Source: Amblyornis subalaris
Taxonomy: Eukaryota > Chordata > Aves > Passeriformes > Ptilonorhynchidae
DNA length: 64,000 nucleotides
Assembly: GCA_018881555.1 (NCBI GenBank)
Contig: JACAXG010000080.1
Span: 3,301,418 to 3,365,417 of the forward strand
Direction: 5' to 3'
Shown here: positions 20,865 through 60,368 of the stretch, piece by piece
How positions within the stretch are numbered: the first letter of the stretch is position 1
Layout: each line of letters opens with the position of its first letter
Position numbers and translations under genes: made by a program
The notes under the pieces: generated by a model
Told to the model about the DNA's origin: nothing
The model's input: the letters and a program-made list of their open reading frames with translations, nothing else
The model's database searches: none

Positions 20865-21023
20865 TTATTTTCTGCCTTCCACCATGATAATGTGGTATCC
20901 GAACTTGGTCTTGACGGGAGGGTCCGTGTACACCGGCTTGTCCATGCTGCTCACAGGCAGGGCGAATGCTGCCTCCTGGAATGGTCCCACCATGGAGCCT
21001 CTGCTCATCCAGCCTAGGTCTCC
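20865..21023 (-). CDS. PIN4: PIN4 exon 4 with stop codon
   Basis: 159 nt (52 codons plus stop), acceptor TTCCTGCAG|GGA. It ends GGC AGA AAA TAA; the stop lies inside AATAAA (20864-20869). Confidence 0.97.
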   Translation of the reverse strand, partial: GDLGWMSRGSMVGPFQEAAFALPVSSMDKPVYTDPPVKTKFGYHIIMVEGRK

Positions 21024-21725
21024 CTGCAGGAAGGGATCGTCGGGGTTAAGCTCTTAGACTCTCATCGCAGGGAGGGGGGTGATGTGGCCATGGGACAGGA
21101 CACCGGTCTGTGCTGACAGTGGTGANGAGCAGGACCCAGACTCCAGCGGCCGCTGCCCGGCCACCCCTGCCCTGCCCCGCGTGCAGCACCCACCCCTTGC
21201 CTGGCCTTGTCCTCGCTGTACTGCGCCGCCACCTCGCTAAAGCGCTGGCCGGACTTCAGCTTCTCCATGGCCTCCATGGCTCGGCCGTGCTTCTCGCACA
21301 GAATGTGCCGAACCTGGGGGGAGCGGAGCGGGGCTGAGGCGAGCGGGGCCGGCGGGCGGGACGAGCCCCCGGGTGCTGGGGCGGAGTAGAGAACCCGCAC
21401 CCCACCCGGCCCCCGCCGCCCCCCGCGCTCACCTTCACGGCACTGCCGCCTCCCTTCGGGCCCTGCGCTTTGCCCTCGCTGCTGCTGCTGCCGCTGCCGT
21501 CGCCGCCGCCTGTGAACGGAGCGCCCTGAGACCGGCCCGGCCGCTCCCGGTGCCGCTCCCGAGCCCCCGCCCGGCCGCTCCCGGTGCCGCTCCCGAGCCC
21601 CCGCCCGGCCGCTCCCGGTGCCGCTCCCGAGCCCCCGCCCGGCCGCTCCCGGTGCCGCCCCGGCTCCGCTCACCCTTCGCGGCTTTGCCGCCGCCTTTGC
21701 CGCCGCCTTTCCCTTTGGGCGCCAT
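20865..21725 (-). CDS. PIN4: PIN4 parvulin-type peptidyl-prolyl cis-trans isomerase (Par14), complete, four exons
   Basis: PIN4 is a small parvulin isomerase that acts in the nucleus and in ribosome biogenesis. Four exons (21674-21725, 21433-21509, 21194-21313, 20865-21023) join to 408 nt, 135 residues; human is 131. The N-terminus [17 protein letters not shown] is the basic Gly/Lys-rich tail, followed by a Ser/Gly linker ending [13 protein letters not shown]. The parvulin domain runs from [19 protein letters not shown] through [17 protein letters not shown] and [17 protein letters not shown] to [12 protein letters not shown]. All splice sites are canonical. The ATG is in good context (AAGATGG). 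It lies between ERCC6L and NHSL2 in the same relative orientation as in mammals. Confidence 0.98.
21194..21313 (-). CDS. PIN4: PIN4 exon 3
   Basis: 120 nt (40 codons), acceptor CCCCCCAG|GTT, donor CAAGGG|GTGGGT. It encodes the first half of the parvulin domain. Confidence 0.97.
21433..21509 (-). CDS. PIN4: PIN4 exon 2
   Basis: 77 nt, acceptor GTTCACAG|GC, donor GTGAAG|GTGAGC. It encodes [20 protein letters not shown] and onward. Confidence 0.95.
21541..21663. repeat. 34-bp GC-rich tandem repeat in PIN4 intron 1
   Basis: Three perfect 34-bp units (21541-21574, 21575-21608, 21609-21642) and a partial fourth. Each contains CCGCTCCCGGTGCCGCTCCC. It fills most of the 164-bp intron. Confidence 0.95.
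21674..21725 (-). CDS. PIN4: PIN4 exon 1
   Basis: 52 nt from the ATG to donor AAGG|GTGAGC, phase 1. It encodes the Lys/Gly-rich tail. Confidence 0.95.
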
Positions 21726-21955
21726 CTTGCCGCCGTCAGGCCCCCGGGCTGCCCTCGGCGCGCCGGGCGGGAGCCGCCCCTGCCCCGCCCCAAGGCCCAG
21801 CCCCGGCCCGAGGCCCCCGGGCTGCCCGCGCCGCGCCGGGATGGAAGCGCCGGTATGGAGCCGCTGTGCGGGCCCGGGGCCCGGAGCCACCCGGCACACA
21901 GGCTGCGCTCGGCATCCACGGCCCTGCCCAGCGCCCGCCCAGGCCTATCCCCAAA

Positions 21956-22088
21956 ACCCCGGGCTGTCCGAGCACCCCGGACTGTCCCCAACACCCCAAA
22001 CTGTCCCTAACACCCAGGGCTGTGCCTAATACCCTGGGCTATCCTCAGCACCCCGGACTGTCCCCAACACTCGGGGCTGTACCCCTCA
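21956..22088. repeat. 19-bp degenerate minisatellite
   Basis: About seven copies of a unit like ACCCCGGACTGTCCCCAAC in the PIN4-NHSL2 intergenic region, upstream of PIN4. Confidence 0.85.
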
Positions 22089-22288
22089 TCCACCCCACCT
22101 GCCCCAGGATGCCAAGTCCACTCCCCGGCGCTCCCCACTTCAGTTGCCTCCGGGCCTGTTTGCAGTGCCCAGCGCTGTCCCCCACTCCCTCCTAGCACGA
22201 GGGTTGACCTCAGCAGTTCCTCAGGGCTGTCCTTGTCCCCCTCATCCATCCCGAGGACGCCAAGTCTATCCCCATCCCTTCACACCAT

Positions 22289-22320
22289 CCCCCCCCCCCC
22301 CCCCCCAGCCCCCCCCCCCC
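22289..22320. repeat. Poly-C tract (C18-AG-C12)
   Basis: A near-pure cytosine run. The opposite strand is G-rich and could form a quadruplex. Its length is likely to be unreliable in the assembly. Confidence 0.9.
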
Positions 22321-22776
22321 GCGCCTCCGGCCTGTCCCCAGTGCCCAACCCGGGCTGTCCCTGACACCCCACAATGTCCCTGTGGCCTCCAGAGCCATTG
22401 GAGACACACGAGTGAGTGGCATACGCTGTGAGACGCCCCAGCCAATGGGGCCGAGGTCCCCTCGAGCCACTCGGGGGTGTCAGGGGGTGCCCACCCCCCA
22501 GCACCGAGGTCTCTCGGCAGCCCCAAGAAGCACAGGCACAGGCGCAGGCACAGGCGGGCAGCAGGGAGCACTTTACCAAGCTGGCGAGATAAAAAGTACA
22601 ACATTCCGTAGTTGGCACCTTGGCAGCCCCCACCGCGGGGCAGGGCTGTCCTGCCGGCGGGGCTCTGGCGGGGACCTGCGGAACAGCCGCAGCCAGAGGG
22701 AGCAGGGAGCGAGTGGCCAGGGACAAGCACTCAGCCAGGAAGAGCCTGTTTCTCCGGCCAGGGAAATGAGGATCTT

Positions 22777-22830
22777 CATCCCATGGCCAATCTCCATCCC
22801 ACAGCCAATCTCCATCCCACGGCCAATCTC
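22777..22830. repeat. 18-bp triplicated repeat
   Basis: Three consecutive units of the form CATCCCAYRGCCAATCTC. Each includes CCAAT. Confidence 0.85.
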
Positions 22831-24776
22831 TGTCGCACAGTTGACCTCCGGCCCATCCAGACATTTCCCTCCAGCAGTGTTGGCTGCTGCAGCTGCCAGT
22901 GGTGCTGGGGGTGTTGCAGGGGGGTCCCTGCCCCATGCTTGCCCCCAGNCCCCTTTGCCGGCTCTGTCCCCGGTTTCCTGAGCAGTCATGTGCAAAACGT
23001 AGCCGCCCCCAGAGCTTCCCAAGCTGTGCCCTGGCCCCNTCCTGCGCCAGCGCCTTTCCACTGGCTGGGGCCACAGGATAGGGGTGGAGTGTGGACATTC
23101 ATTAGAGCTTTTTTTTTGTGATTTTTTTTTTTTCCTGAGTTTCTCAGCCTGGCTCTTAATTACAGGCTTAAATCTGCAGCCCTGGGAGAGGGAAGGGAGT
23201 GATGGGCAAGTACCGGGAGGGAGGGGACAGGAACCAACTGGAGCCTCAGTGGGATCAGATCCAGGGTGGGGGTGAGGATGGGGAGGTGATGGTCCGGGCT
23301 GTGCTTCCTGGGGGTGCAGAGCTCCTAGGGGGCAGAGACCCCCCCAGAGCAGCCCTGGCCCCTCAGCGGGGCAGCTGAAGCGCTGCCGTGGTGCCCTGCT
23401 GCTGCCTGGACCCGCTGCACCGCTCCGTCCCCGGCACAGGAGGGCTGGACTGTGTGGAAATACATCAAGAAATAAAGCAGAAATTTCCCTAAACACCGTG
23501 TTTGCTTGTCAGCCATGGCCTGGCCCTTCCTGTTTCTCCGTGCTCGGAGCTTGCATTTTCTCCCCGTCCTGTCCTGCTGCCCCTCACCATGGCCTCTGTC
23601 ACTGGCAGCTGGGGCTCCCATGCTGGAGCCAGGCCAGGAAGAAGCAGCTGGGGGTGAAGGGGACAAATTCCACCCAGGGACATGCAAATCCTTCTCCACA
23701 GCCCTNTGCACCTGCCCACTTGGCCTTGCTCAGCTCCCCAGCAGCCAGCGAGCACAGGTGAGCAGCGGGCAACCCTGGGGGCGCCTCAGAAGCCACCGGG
23801 GAGGTGGCTCAGGTGACGTCTGGCTGGATTCAGCCACCACCTCAGTGGCATCCCTGGTGGACCTCTGTTGGTCAGGGCAGCAGGAGAAGCTGTCGCAGGG
23901 TCTGTTGGGGAGATGCAGGAGGCAGAGCTGGGGAGGAGCTTCCTTCCTGCTTCCTTCCCATGGCACAGCACCCCTGTCAGCCTGGTCGGCAGCTGAGTGC
24001 AGGACCCCTGGCGTGGGGGCTGGCATGGAGTGGGGTGGCTGCCAGACCCCATGTGCAGTGAGGCCGGCGGGGCTGGTGGCAGAGGTGACCAGGGTTTGTT
24101 TTTGGACCAAGAGCTGAGGAGCTCCAAAATGCAGCATTTTGGGGGCTTTCAAGGGGCGGGGGTTTGGCTTGAGGTGGTGGCGCTGGCTGCGGACGCCGGG
24201 TGCCAGTTCCCCGTGTGGCGGGGAGGATGCTTGGGGCGATGACAGGGAACCTCCTGTGACTCTTCGAAAGCAACCGCAGATCCAGCTGAACCCCTGGCGT
24301 CTTCCCAAAGTNCATCTGTGTGTCCAGCTGAATTCAACCAGGGGATCTCTGCATGGGAAACTCAAGGTACAATGTCAAAGGGAAGAGAATCAAACATCAC
24401 CACCACTGTGCATTAAAAAAGCTGTTTAAAGTACCACATGCCGAAGGGACCAAAGAGTCTCAAGCTGCTTTGCTGCGGGTGTGGGGCGACGCCGGGGGCT
24501 GTGATCCTGTTCTGCTTCCCGGGTGGGCGGCTTCAATCCCAGGAGCTGGCTCAGCCAGGGCCAGTCCCAGCCGCTTCCCTCCTGGGAAGGGCCCAGAGAC
24601 ACGGGGGCTTGGGCTCCAGCCACTGCCTCTCTGCCAGCAGCACTCCAAGTAAGGAATAAAAGCAGAAGAACCCCCCCGCAGGACACAGGGGCTCCCCAGC
24701 AGCCAGGACAGCCCCTCGCAGCAACACTCCCTCTGCAGCAATCACCGCCCCTCCGGTTGGAGGGGCCCCTGCGTGG
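22831..24776. other. NHSL2 3' flank / probable 3' UTR
   Basis: This region follows the NHSL2 stop. No canonical AATAAA or ATTAAA is visible on the minus strand here, so the NHSL2 transcript end cannot be placed. No gene is recognised. Confidence 0.4.
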
Positions 24777-53150
<28,374 letters not shown>

Positions 53151-53720
53151 GGGACCGGGGGTTGCGGGGCCTCCCCGAGACCTGCCCGGGCTTCCCAGGG
53201 CTTCAGGGCTTCCGTGTCCCCCGAGGCGGGCAGCGCCCAGCAGCTGCACGGGACAGGCCGTTAATCCCACATTTTTCCCGCATTCCCCGCGCATGTTCTT
53301 GCTCCAGCAGCGGCTCCCTCCCCGGCTCCTCGGCCCCAGCGCCCAGCAAAGCCATTATCAGGGTGCCCCCCGGGCGGCACGAGGGTGCAGTGNGGATGTC
53401 CTGACTGCCCAACCCCGCTGGCACCCAGGCTGCATGCAGGGGTTCCCGGCAGCAGTGAGAGCAGCAGCAAAAGTTGAGAGAAGAGCGGCTCTGGTGGGTG
53501 TAACCCCCAATCCAGACGGCCCAGCACCCCATCCCCAGCAGCCCCAGTTGCCTGGGACAGAGCAGGACTGGAATTCCTACTGGGAGTTTCCTGTGATTCC
53601 ATTTCTCCCTGCATGCTGAATGTTAATGAACTCCCGAACTATTCCTGCTCTGCTTGGGTTCGTGTAAATGCTTGTGCATCCAAACCCAGCTCCGTGGGGC
53701 TGCTACCACTGAGAACTATC

Positions 53721-53768
53721 CTTTCCCTTTCCCTTTCCCTTTCCCTTTCCCTTTCCCTTTCCCTTTCC
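53721..53768. repeat. (CTTTCC)8 hexanucleotide microsatellite
   Basis: Eight uninterrupted copies of CTTTCC, followed by an impure pyrimidine stretch ending TTTCAG. Confidence 0.97.
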
Positions 53769-53838
53769 TTTTCCTCTTTCAGCTTCATGAGGTGCCCTGA
53801 GCTCCTCTGTGCAGAGAGCTGAATGTCTCTTCCAGGAC

Positions 53839-55772
53839 AGTCTTGGAGCCCTCCCATGCTGTCACTCTGTCGGTTGATGGGACTGTGGTGGTCGCCACCT
53901 CCCTGGATGAAATCCAGGCAGCAGATGGAGCTGGGGAGCGCTGGTGTCTTGGCTCTGTTCCCAGCACAGATGGGGAAACTGAGGCATGGGGTCACACCCC
54001 GCTGGGAGGTGAAGAGGGTGAAGTCAGCCCCATGCTCTGGGCTTGGCCAGCCTTGATCATGAATCATCATCCGGGTAAGGAGAGCATCTGGAGCCCATCA
54101 GGGCTCTGCTCCCTCCCCATTCCCAGCCCGCCCACCCTTCCCAGCACTGACCTCTCCTACTGCCAGCCGAGAAGGAACACATGGACAATGGNCCTGTTTC
54201 TGTGGCTTTTTCAATGCAGGTCTGTGTGTTTCAAAATACCAGCACCAGGTTAAAACCAGNTTTAATACAAGCGCTTGGGCATTGTCCTCCTGGTCAGAGC
54301 GAGGGCAGGCAACCCTGCTGAAATGGGAATTTATTTGATTTTTCATCTGGTTTTGGGGTGGTTTCCTCCTGTTCTGCCTCATGACGCAAGTTTGTCATGG
54401 CAGTGGTGCTGAGGCTGGCTTAGTGAACAGGAGGATTTTAAGCTGGGTAAGTGCCAAGGGCTTTTCCTTTTGCTTTCTGTGTGCCTTTGGCCTCTTTTCC
54501 AAGCCTTTTTCTGTAGCTGGAAAGGTGTGAACACCTTGCTATGGAGTGCGAGTCGAGATCNGGACTCTGGGAGCCAAGGGATTCATAAAACCATCACATA
54601 GTGCAAAAACCTCAATAAATCACAAAAACCTGGTCGCTTAGCAACTTAAACTGGCTTTTTTCCCCTAAATGGATTGTGTTTTCTTTAAGTCTTCTGTCAA
54701 ATATTTAGCGTGAGAAAATGACAAGGTCCCTTTCCATGTGGAGTAAACTGCACCACGAAAGTCACCACATTATTCTGATGATCATGAGCGGGGCTGGCCA
54801 GGGTGGGAGGGCTGGAAATGAGGAGCCACAACCCNGTGATGGCTCTGGAGCTGCGGACAGGCCTCAGGAAGAGATCCTGGGAAAAGCAGTGCCAGAGCAG
54901 TGTTTTGGTTCTCCGCGGGACTGGAGTCCCTGGTGTGGGCAGAGCCAGGATCCAGGGGCTGCTCTGGGATGCAGCTTGTAACGGATGTGCGAAACCCTGG
55001 CNCAGGGAGCGACAGGCTCGGGATCCCGTGGGAAACAACCCTGTTGGCCACTGGCCGGGCAGGAGCGTAGCCAGTTCTGCAAACACTGATTGCAACCAGA
55101 TGTTACAGGCATTGCTTTCCCTGCTCTGGCTCCGCTCCACCCCGCAGAGAGCATCCCCTCTGAGGAAGGGGACACGGCGTGCCCGGAGGGGATACCTCGG
55201 GTGAGGTGTGTGGGGCTTTGGATGAGCCTCGCTGGGTGGAGGGGGTCAGGGGATGGTGGTGCCCAGACCCTGGAGGGGGCCAACAGGCAGACCTTCTCCC
55301 CAGCTTGTCCTGANGACTTCCATTGCCTCTGCCTCGTGTCTTCTCCCTGAACATGTGGTGACTGAGTGAGGATCATCAGCTCTCCACACAACTGCCTGTC
55401 CCATAGTGCATCCCNGGACGCTGGTAAATCCCAAGCAGCGTCACTGGCTGGATCAGCCCCGACGGGTTCAGTGTCCAATAGGCAAACTCTGCTTTTGCAG
55501 AACTACTTCTTACTGCTCCAAGACCTCCAGCTCCAGGGCAACACTCGGCTGGAGCCCACTGACATGGAGGTGAGCCAAGCGTGGCTCCTCATGGACAGCT
55601 TCCGATGGGAGCTGCTCCGGCTGCCCCAGGACCCCTCACTCGGGGCTGTCTCGTGCTGCCCGGACGCTGCATCCCCCCGTGCCCAGCGTGGGGATCCCAC
55701 TGGCCTCCCAGTGCCCACTGGAGGGTGCTCTCTGCCAAGATTTGCACTGTGGATGCTTCTGACCAGCTCTTG
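53839..55772 (+). other. Possible unannotated plus-strand exons (53839-54070, 55148-55200, 55501-55569, perhaps 55740-55772)
   Basis: Segments bounded by strong acceptors and donors stay open when joined. The first (acceptor CTCTTCCAG|G, donor CATCCGG|GTAAGG) ends in phase 1. The second (acceptor CCACCCCGCAG|AG, donor CCTCGG|GTGAGG) takes that phase and encodes SIPSEEGDTACPEGIPR. The third (acceptor CTTTTGCAG|AAC, donor ATGGAG|GTGAGC) encodes NYFLLLQDLQLQGNTRLEPT and onward, with high GC at third positions. I recognise no family, and chance is possible in GC-rich DNA. Confidence 0.2.
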
Positions 55773-55799
55773 GTGAGAAAAAAATAAGGGAGAGGTTGG

Positions 55800-58700
55800 A
55801 GCGGTTTCGGCGAGATCTGTGAGTCAAATCCCTTCCCCAGTGAGGACACGGCAGTGGACCCCACTGGACACCATGCACGATCCTCACCTCAGCCACATGC
55901 CCAGGACCAGGTCCCGTCTCCATTTGCCCCCTCCCCCCCCCACTGATTTGCCCTCCCAGGCTTTGCTGTGGGGCAGTGATTCTGTGGGGCAGTAGCTGAG
56001 GCTGCTCCACGTGCCCGAGCTGTGGGCAAACACCTCCAGCCCAGGCTGCACGGCCATGCCACTCACCATGGCCTCGGAGCACGCTGCCTTGGAGCCTGCG
56101 AACCTGCGCCTCCCAAGCCACCCCCTGTGGTCCCTCTCCCACCCCTGCTCCAAAGCCCAGCAGTTCCTGCAGCCTCCCTGCTCTCCCTGTGCCTCCTCCA
56201 GCCATCCCACGCAATGGTGCCAAGCAGATCCCAGCACAGCCCTCCAGGCTGCCGTGGCCGTGGGTCTGCTCGGACACAGTCCTGTGGCCCAGGACAGGGA
56301 ACAGCACCCGGGATCAGGCTTTTCTCCCTCAAAATTCCTTTTATTTCCCAAGCTACACACAAGTTCTCCAGAACTTNGTCCAAGGAGCATGAAATATCCC
56401 CACCCAGGCTGATGGATCCAGCTCCCACCACCTCCCAGTCCTTGTCCTCCTAAAAATTGAGCGACACAGCCGATGCCCCGAGGGCATCTCCTACAGCCTG
56501 GTCCAGTCACTGACGCCATTTGCTACCAGAATGTGCTACAACATGCCCTGTTCTTGGCTCACACGTGGTCCTAAGCATTATAGCAGCTTCTTGTCTCTCC
56601 AAATTCGCTCCCTCCCACGCTGGCACCGTGCGCTCCAGGGGCCGGGCTTTGTGCTCCCAGAACACAGGTGCTGAATAACTTGTTCATCGAAGCCAATGTT
56701 CAGCTAAAACTCCTCCTCCAGCTCCCTGGCTCGGCCGCTCGGAGGTGCGATGGGTTTTCTGGGTTCAATTAACTCCCCTCTGTGTCATCTGTGAACTGGG
56801 CTGCACTCTCCGGCTCCTCATCCTTTCCAGATCGCTGTGGAAAACATTAACATGCGCAGTGAGGAGATCCATGGTGGAAGTGTTCGTGAAAAATCGAATA
56901 TTGAGTCCCTCAGTTTTCTGTCCAAGTAATTTTTTCCGCACAGGCACCCTTCTCCTGGCTCTCACCTGTCTGTAGTGCTGCAGCCCTCTGGCTACCCCAG
57001 CCATCCACACCTCCCGCTGGGAGCAGGAGCTGTACCAGTGATGTTTTGGAGAGGCTGACACATTTTCCATCACAGAATCCATGTCATCCCATCTGTGCTC
57101 CATTAGCCTATTTTTAATCACAATTTAAAGCCGTTTTCCAGGAACAAACACAAACTCACTGGCGTGTAACTCCTTCAACTCCTGGTGACATTTTGGGTCC
57201 AGGCATGTGAGCTGCTGCCAGGCAGAGCAGAGGCTGCAGTAACAGGATGAATGTTCATGGAATCGTGGAACGGTTTGGCTTGGAAGGAACATTAGAGCTT
57301 ATCCCATTCCACTCCCTGCCACGGGCAGGGACACCTTCCACTATCCCAGGTTGCTCCAAGCCACATCCAACCTGGCCTTGGACACTTCCAGGGATGGGGC
57401 AGCCATAGCTTCTCTGGGCAAGCTATGCCAGGGCCTCNCCACCCTCACAGGGAAGAATTTTGTGAGCAGATGAGCAATTAACATCTCCCTTTTTTTAGAA
57501 TCCCATTATTTCACCTGCTGAGTCACTGTTGTGCACCAAATTGGTTTTCATTCCCTACAAACCTCAGCTCTTGCAACCCAAGACGCCGAACCCACCGATG
57601 CCCCAGGTGAGTGTAGGTGCAGGCTCCTGGCACCACGTCCCTTGTGGGGAGGGAAGGTCAGCATGAAGGGCTGCACTTCAGCATGGGCGTGATGTGGATT
57701 TTACAGGTTTCATATATTTTTGAGTTTACTCCCTCCAGATTTCCTTCCACATGGGGACAGCACGTGCTGTGCTTGCTTTGTGGTGAGCCCCTGGGCCACC
57801 TCCGAGCCTGGCGCTGTAGGATGACACAAACAGGGGTGCAAGGGGGTCTGTGGTTGGTCTTTTGAGGGTTTCCTCTCATGGGAGAGGCCATTCCTTCATA
57901 CTCACATGTGAAGTGCTCCAGTACTGGAGACAAGCTTTGCAGTGCTGCCCATGGCTGGTCCCTATGAGATCTCGTGGGCTGAAGGTGGGATGGGACTCCG
58001 TGCAAACCCCTCTGTGCAAAGGGACAGCAGAGCACCAGGCTGTACCCAGGGTACAAGGCAAAGGTGGTGCTTTCAACTCCTCTCCGTGTTGTGGTCTGTC
58101 TTTCCAGGAAGGGAAAGCAATCTCCCTCTTTCCCAAGTCTGTTAACAGCCTCTGAGCTGGGGAACTTGGCACCTGCCAGACAACCCCATGGCATCCACCT
58201 CATCCTGCTCCCAGCAGAACAGGATGCTCATGGGATTTCTACAGGGACTCAAGCACCTTCTCTCACCTCCTTTAAGCAGGAGGTGTCAAGTTGCCCTTAA
58301 AAACGAAAATCATCCTGTATGACCTCAAGCTGTGACTTGGAAAAGTTCCACTACCCAGGTGATCTCTCTTAGTAAGGAAATATTCATTAAGAACTTCACA
58401 AAGCTCGACTCTATTTCCACCTCCTGCACTTTGTCATTCGCTTTTTGAATAACAGAGCTCGTTACTGGATGAGCTGGCCATGGGGAGTGAGTGTTTAAAT
58501 AAACTGCGGCAAAATAATAATTATTGGACAAAACCCACAGGCAAAATTCCATCTGCAGGGCAGAGAACACAGTTCCTCTAATTGACACAGCACAGGTATT
58601 TGAGTCAGGAAGGAAACACCACTTTGATGCTGTCTGAATACCTGGGATTGTTGAATGATCCTAATAAAGAGTCACCCATGCAGAGGCTCCATGGGTGGAT

Positions 58701-60130
58701 CCTGCTGTGTACTTGGAATTACTCACCCTGTTCTTCCGAAGCAGAGGCTTCAGGCATGTGGCAGCTCACAGCAACATTTTCATTTATTCTTGATTTAATC
58801 CTTAAGGCCATCTACTCTCACACGTGAAATCAGATTTTTTTCTGTGCCAATAGGTTTTTTTTCAAAATTTCCACCCCTTTAAAACCCATGGCCTGTGGCT
58901 GGCAGGAGGAGGACAACCCCTGCAGGCTGTGGGAGAATCAGAGCTGATGTGCACCCCTGGCAGGACAGAGCACACCGCTGTCAGGTGGCACTGAGGCCCC
59001 AGGGCTGGCACAGGCGTAGGCACAGCTCTGCTCTTGCCCCTGGCAGCGTTGGTGTGTTGCTGGTGCAGGGTTGGAGATGGTGTAAATGTATGAATGAATA
59101 GTAAATGTCTCCTGCTCCTCAATTTGCTCTCCTGGTTCTGCCAGCGTGGCTGCGCTCCCCACCCAGACTAAATGTGTGATGAACACTGTCACTGCTGTCC
59201 TGTCACTCACCAAGTGACTCTCAGCAGGTTAAATAAACCTGGAGTTGGGGGGGTGGGGGGCTTAGAGCAAGCCCTTCTCGGCCAAAATGTGACTTTACAT
59301 TTTGGAATCCACACCGAGTCCTTTCCTAATCCAAACTTTTAACGTCTGATGTGGCTGTGAGTGGCTGAGCTGCAGCCGCGTGTGGTGCAGCAATACATCC
59401 AATTAAATAGGGGCTGCTTTATATGCAACATAGACCTTAAAGACATACTAAATTACCAACACGTTTTCCCCTGGCTTTATATAAATATTTATAAGGCCTG
59501 GGGGGGGGGGTGACTACCTGGAAATAAATAGCTTTACTTTTCGGTATCACAATACCTGCTTCTAGAACATAAATTAGTTATTCAATTCTCCTCGCGTGAG
59601 CGTGTCCAGCACCAACACAGACCGAAGGGAGCGTTTGAGCTCGCTCCTGGGCCGCTCCACAGAGCTCCTCCGTGAGGCNGTCCCTGTCACCTCCGTCGGG
59701 GTGTCCCTGTCAGCTCCGTCCTGGCGCTGGCACAGCAGCGGGGTGTGCTGGGGACAGCTTTCGGGGCCTCTCCTGCGGGTGTCACTGTGCAATCGCTCCA
59801 GAGCTGCCGAGCAGCGCTGCCTGGGAGGGGATTTGGCCCAGAAGAGGGAAGGAAAANATTCCTCACGGCCTGACACGCCGCCAGCGCTGCTGATGGCCAA
59901 GCGCTCTGGATTTGGGCGCTGGTCCCCCTCGGCCTGCTCTTTTCCAGTTGCTCACCCACTCCTGCTAAAATCCTGGACCTCACTCTGGTTCTCCCCTCCT
60001 GCCTCTGGCTCGGGCTCCTGCTCCCTCTGGGCAGCTGGTGGGGCTCTGAAGGGCTGTGGTAACTCCTGAAAGTCCCAGAGCTGGTGGGAAGCAGACCCAG
60101 AGGAGAGGACCTGCCACGGGGNCAGGTTTA
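55800..60130. other. Intergenic region right of NHSL2
   Basis: No recognised gene. It contains the CR1-tailed element at 57.3-57.5 kb and AT-rich stretches at 58.3-58.9 and 59.3-59.6 kb. A short match to deep CR1 antisense (CATCTGTGAACTGGGCTGCA near 56.79 kb) may be an old relic. Confidence 0.4.
57255..57510 (-). mobile_element. CR1-tailed element (variant with non-standard 5' part)
   Basis: Antisense CR1 tail (GGAATCGTGGAACGGTTTGG to CTCACAGGGAAGAATTTTGT), then GAGCAGATGAGCAATTAACA as in the copy at 4.8-5.1 kb. Confidence 0.88.
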
Positions 60131-60131
60131 T

Positions 60132-60368
60132 TTATGATCNCCTTTCAGCCCTGCTCTGACGCACTCCGCTGTTCTGAGCCTCCCACACCTTCGGAAGCCA
60201 CTTGTTCCAGTTTCTCTTCAGGTAAAACTTCACTTTTGGGTTAAAAAGCTCTTTTTGGAGGAAGAACTCATCCAGCAAGTCCACCTTAAACCTCTTGCGG
60301 CTCAGGGCCCTTTTTCCCACCTCAGACACAACCACCAGACTCCCGGATTCTGGGGGCACGTGCAGCCT
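60132..60368 (-). CDS. Possible terminal coding exon of an unidentified gene
   Basis: Open frame from a candidate acceptor GTGTGCAG|AGG to a TAA. It encodes RLHVPPESGSLVVVSEVGKR, then RFKVDLLDEFFLQKELFNPK and VKFYLKRNWNKWLPKVWEAQ. Its Lys/Leu/Phe/Trp composition is unlike the Pro/Arg/Gly shadow ORFs around it. The stop is followed directly by an overlapping AATAAA (TAAATAAA). The acceptor has a poor pyrimidine tract and no upstream exon was found. I do not recognise the protein. It could be a decayed copy or a chance ORF. Confidence 0.3.
   Translation of the reverse strand, partial: RLHVPPESGSLVVVSEVGKRALSRKRFKVDLLDEFFLQKELFNPKVKFYLKRNWNKWLPKVWEAQNSGVRQSRAERXS

Larger units (their letters stand above)
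21150..21950. promoter_or_regulatory. CpG island at PIN4 5' end
   Basis: CpG-dense sequence spans PIN4 exons 1-3 and about 200 bp upstream of the ATG. Edges are judged by eye. Confidence 0.8.

Noticed and set aside
56765..57121. 118-codon minus frame at 56.8-57.1 kb
   Set aside because: Part of it resembles deep antisense CR1; it is more likely an old repeat relic than a gene.
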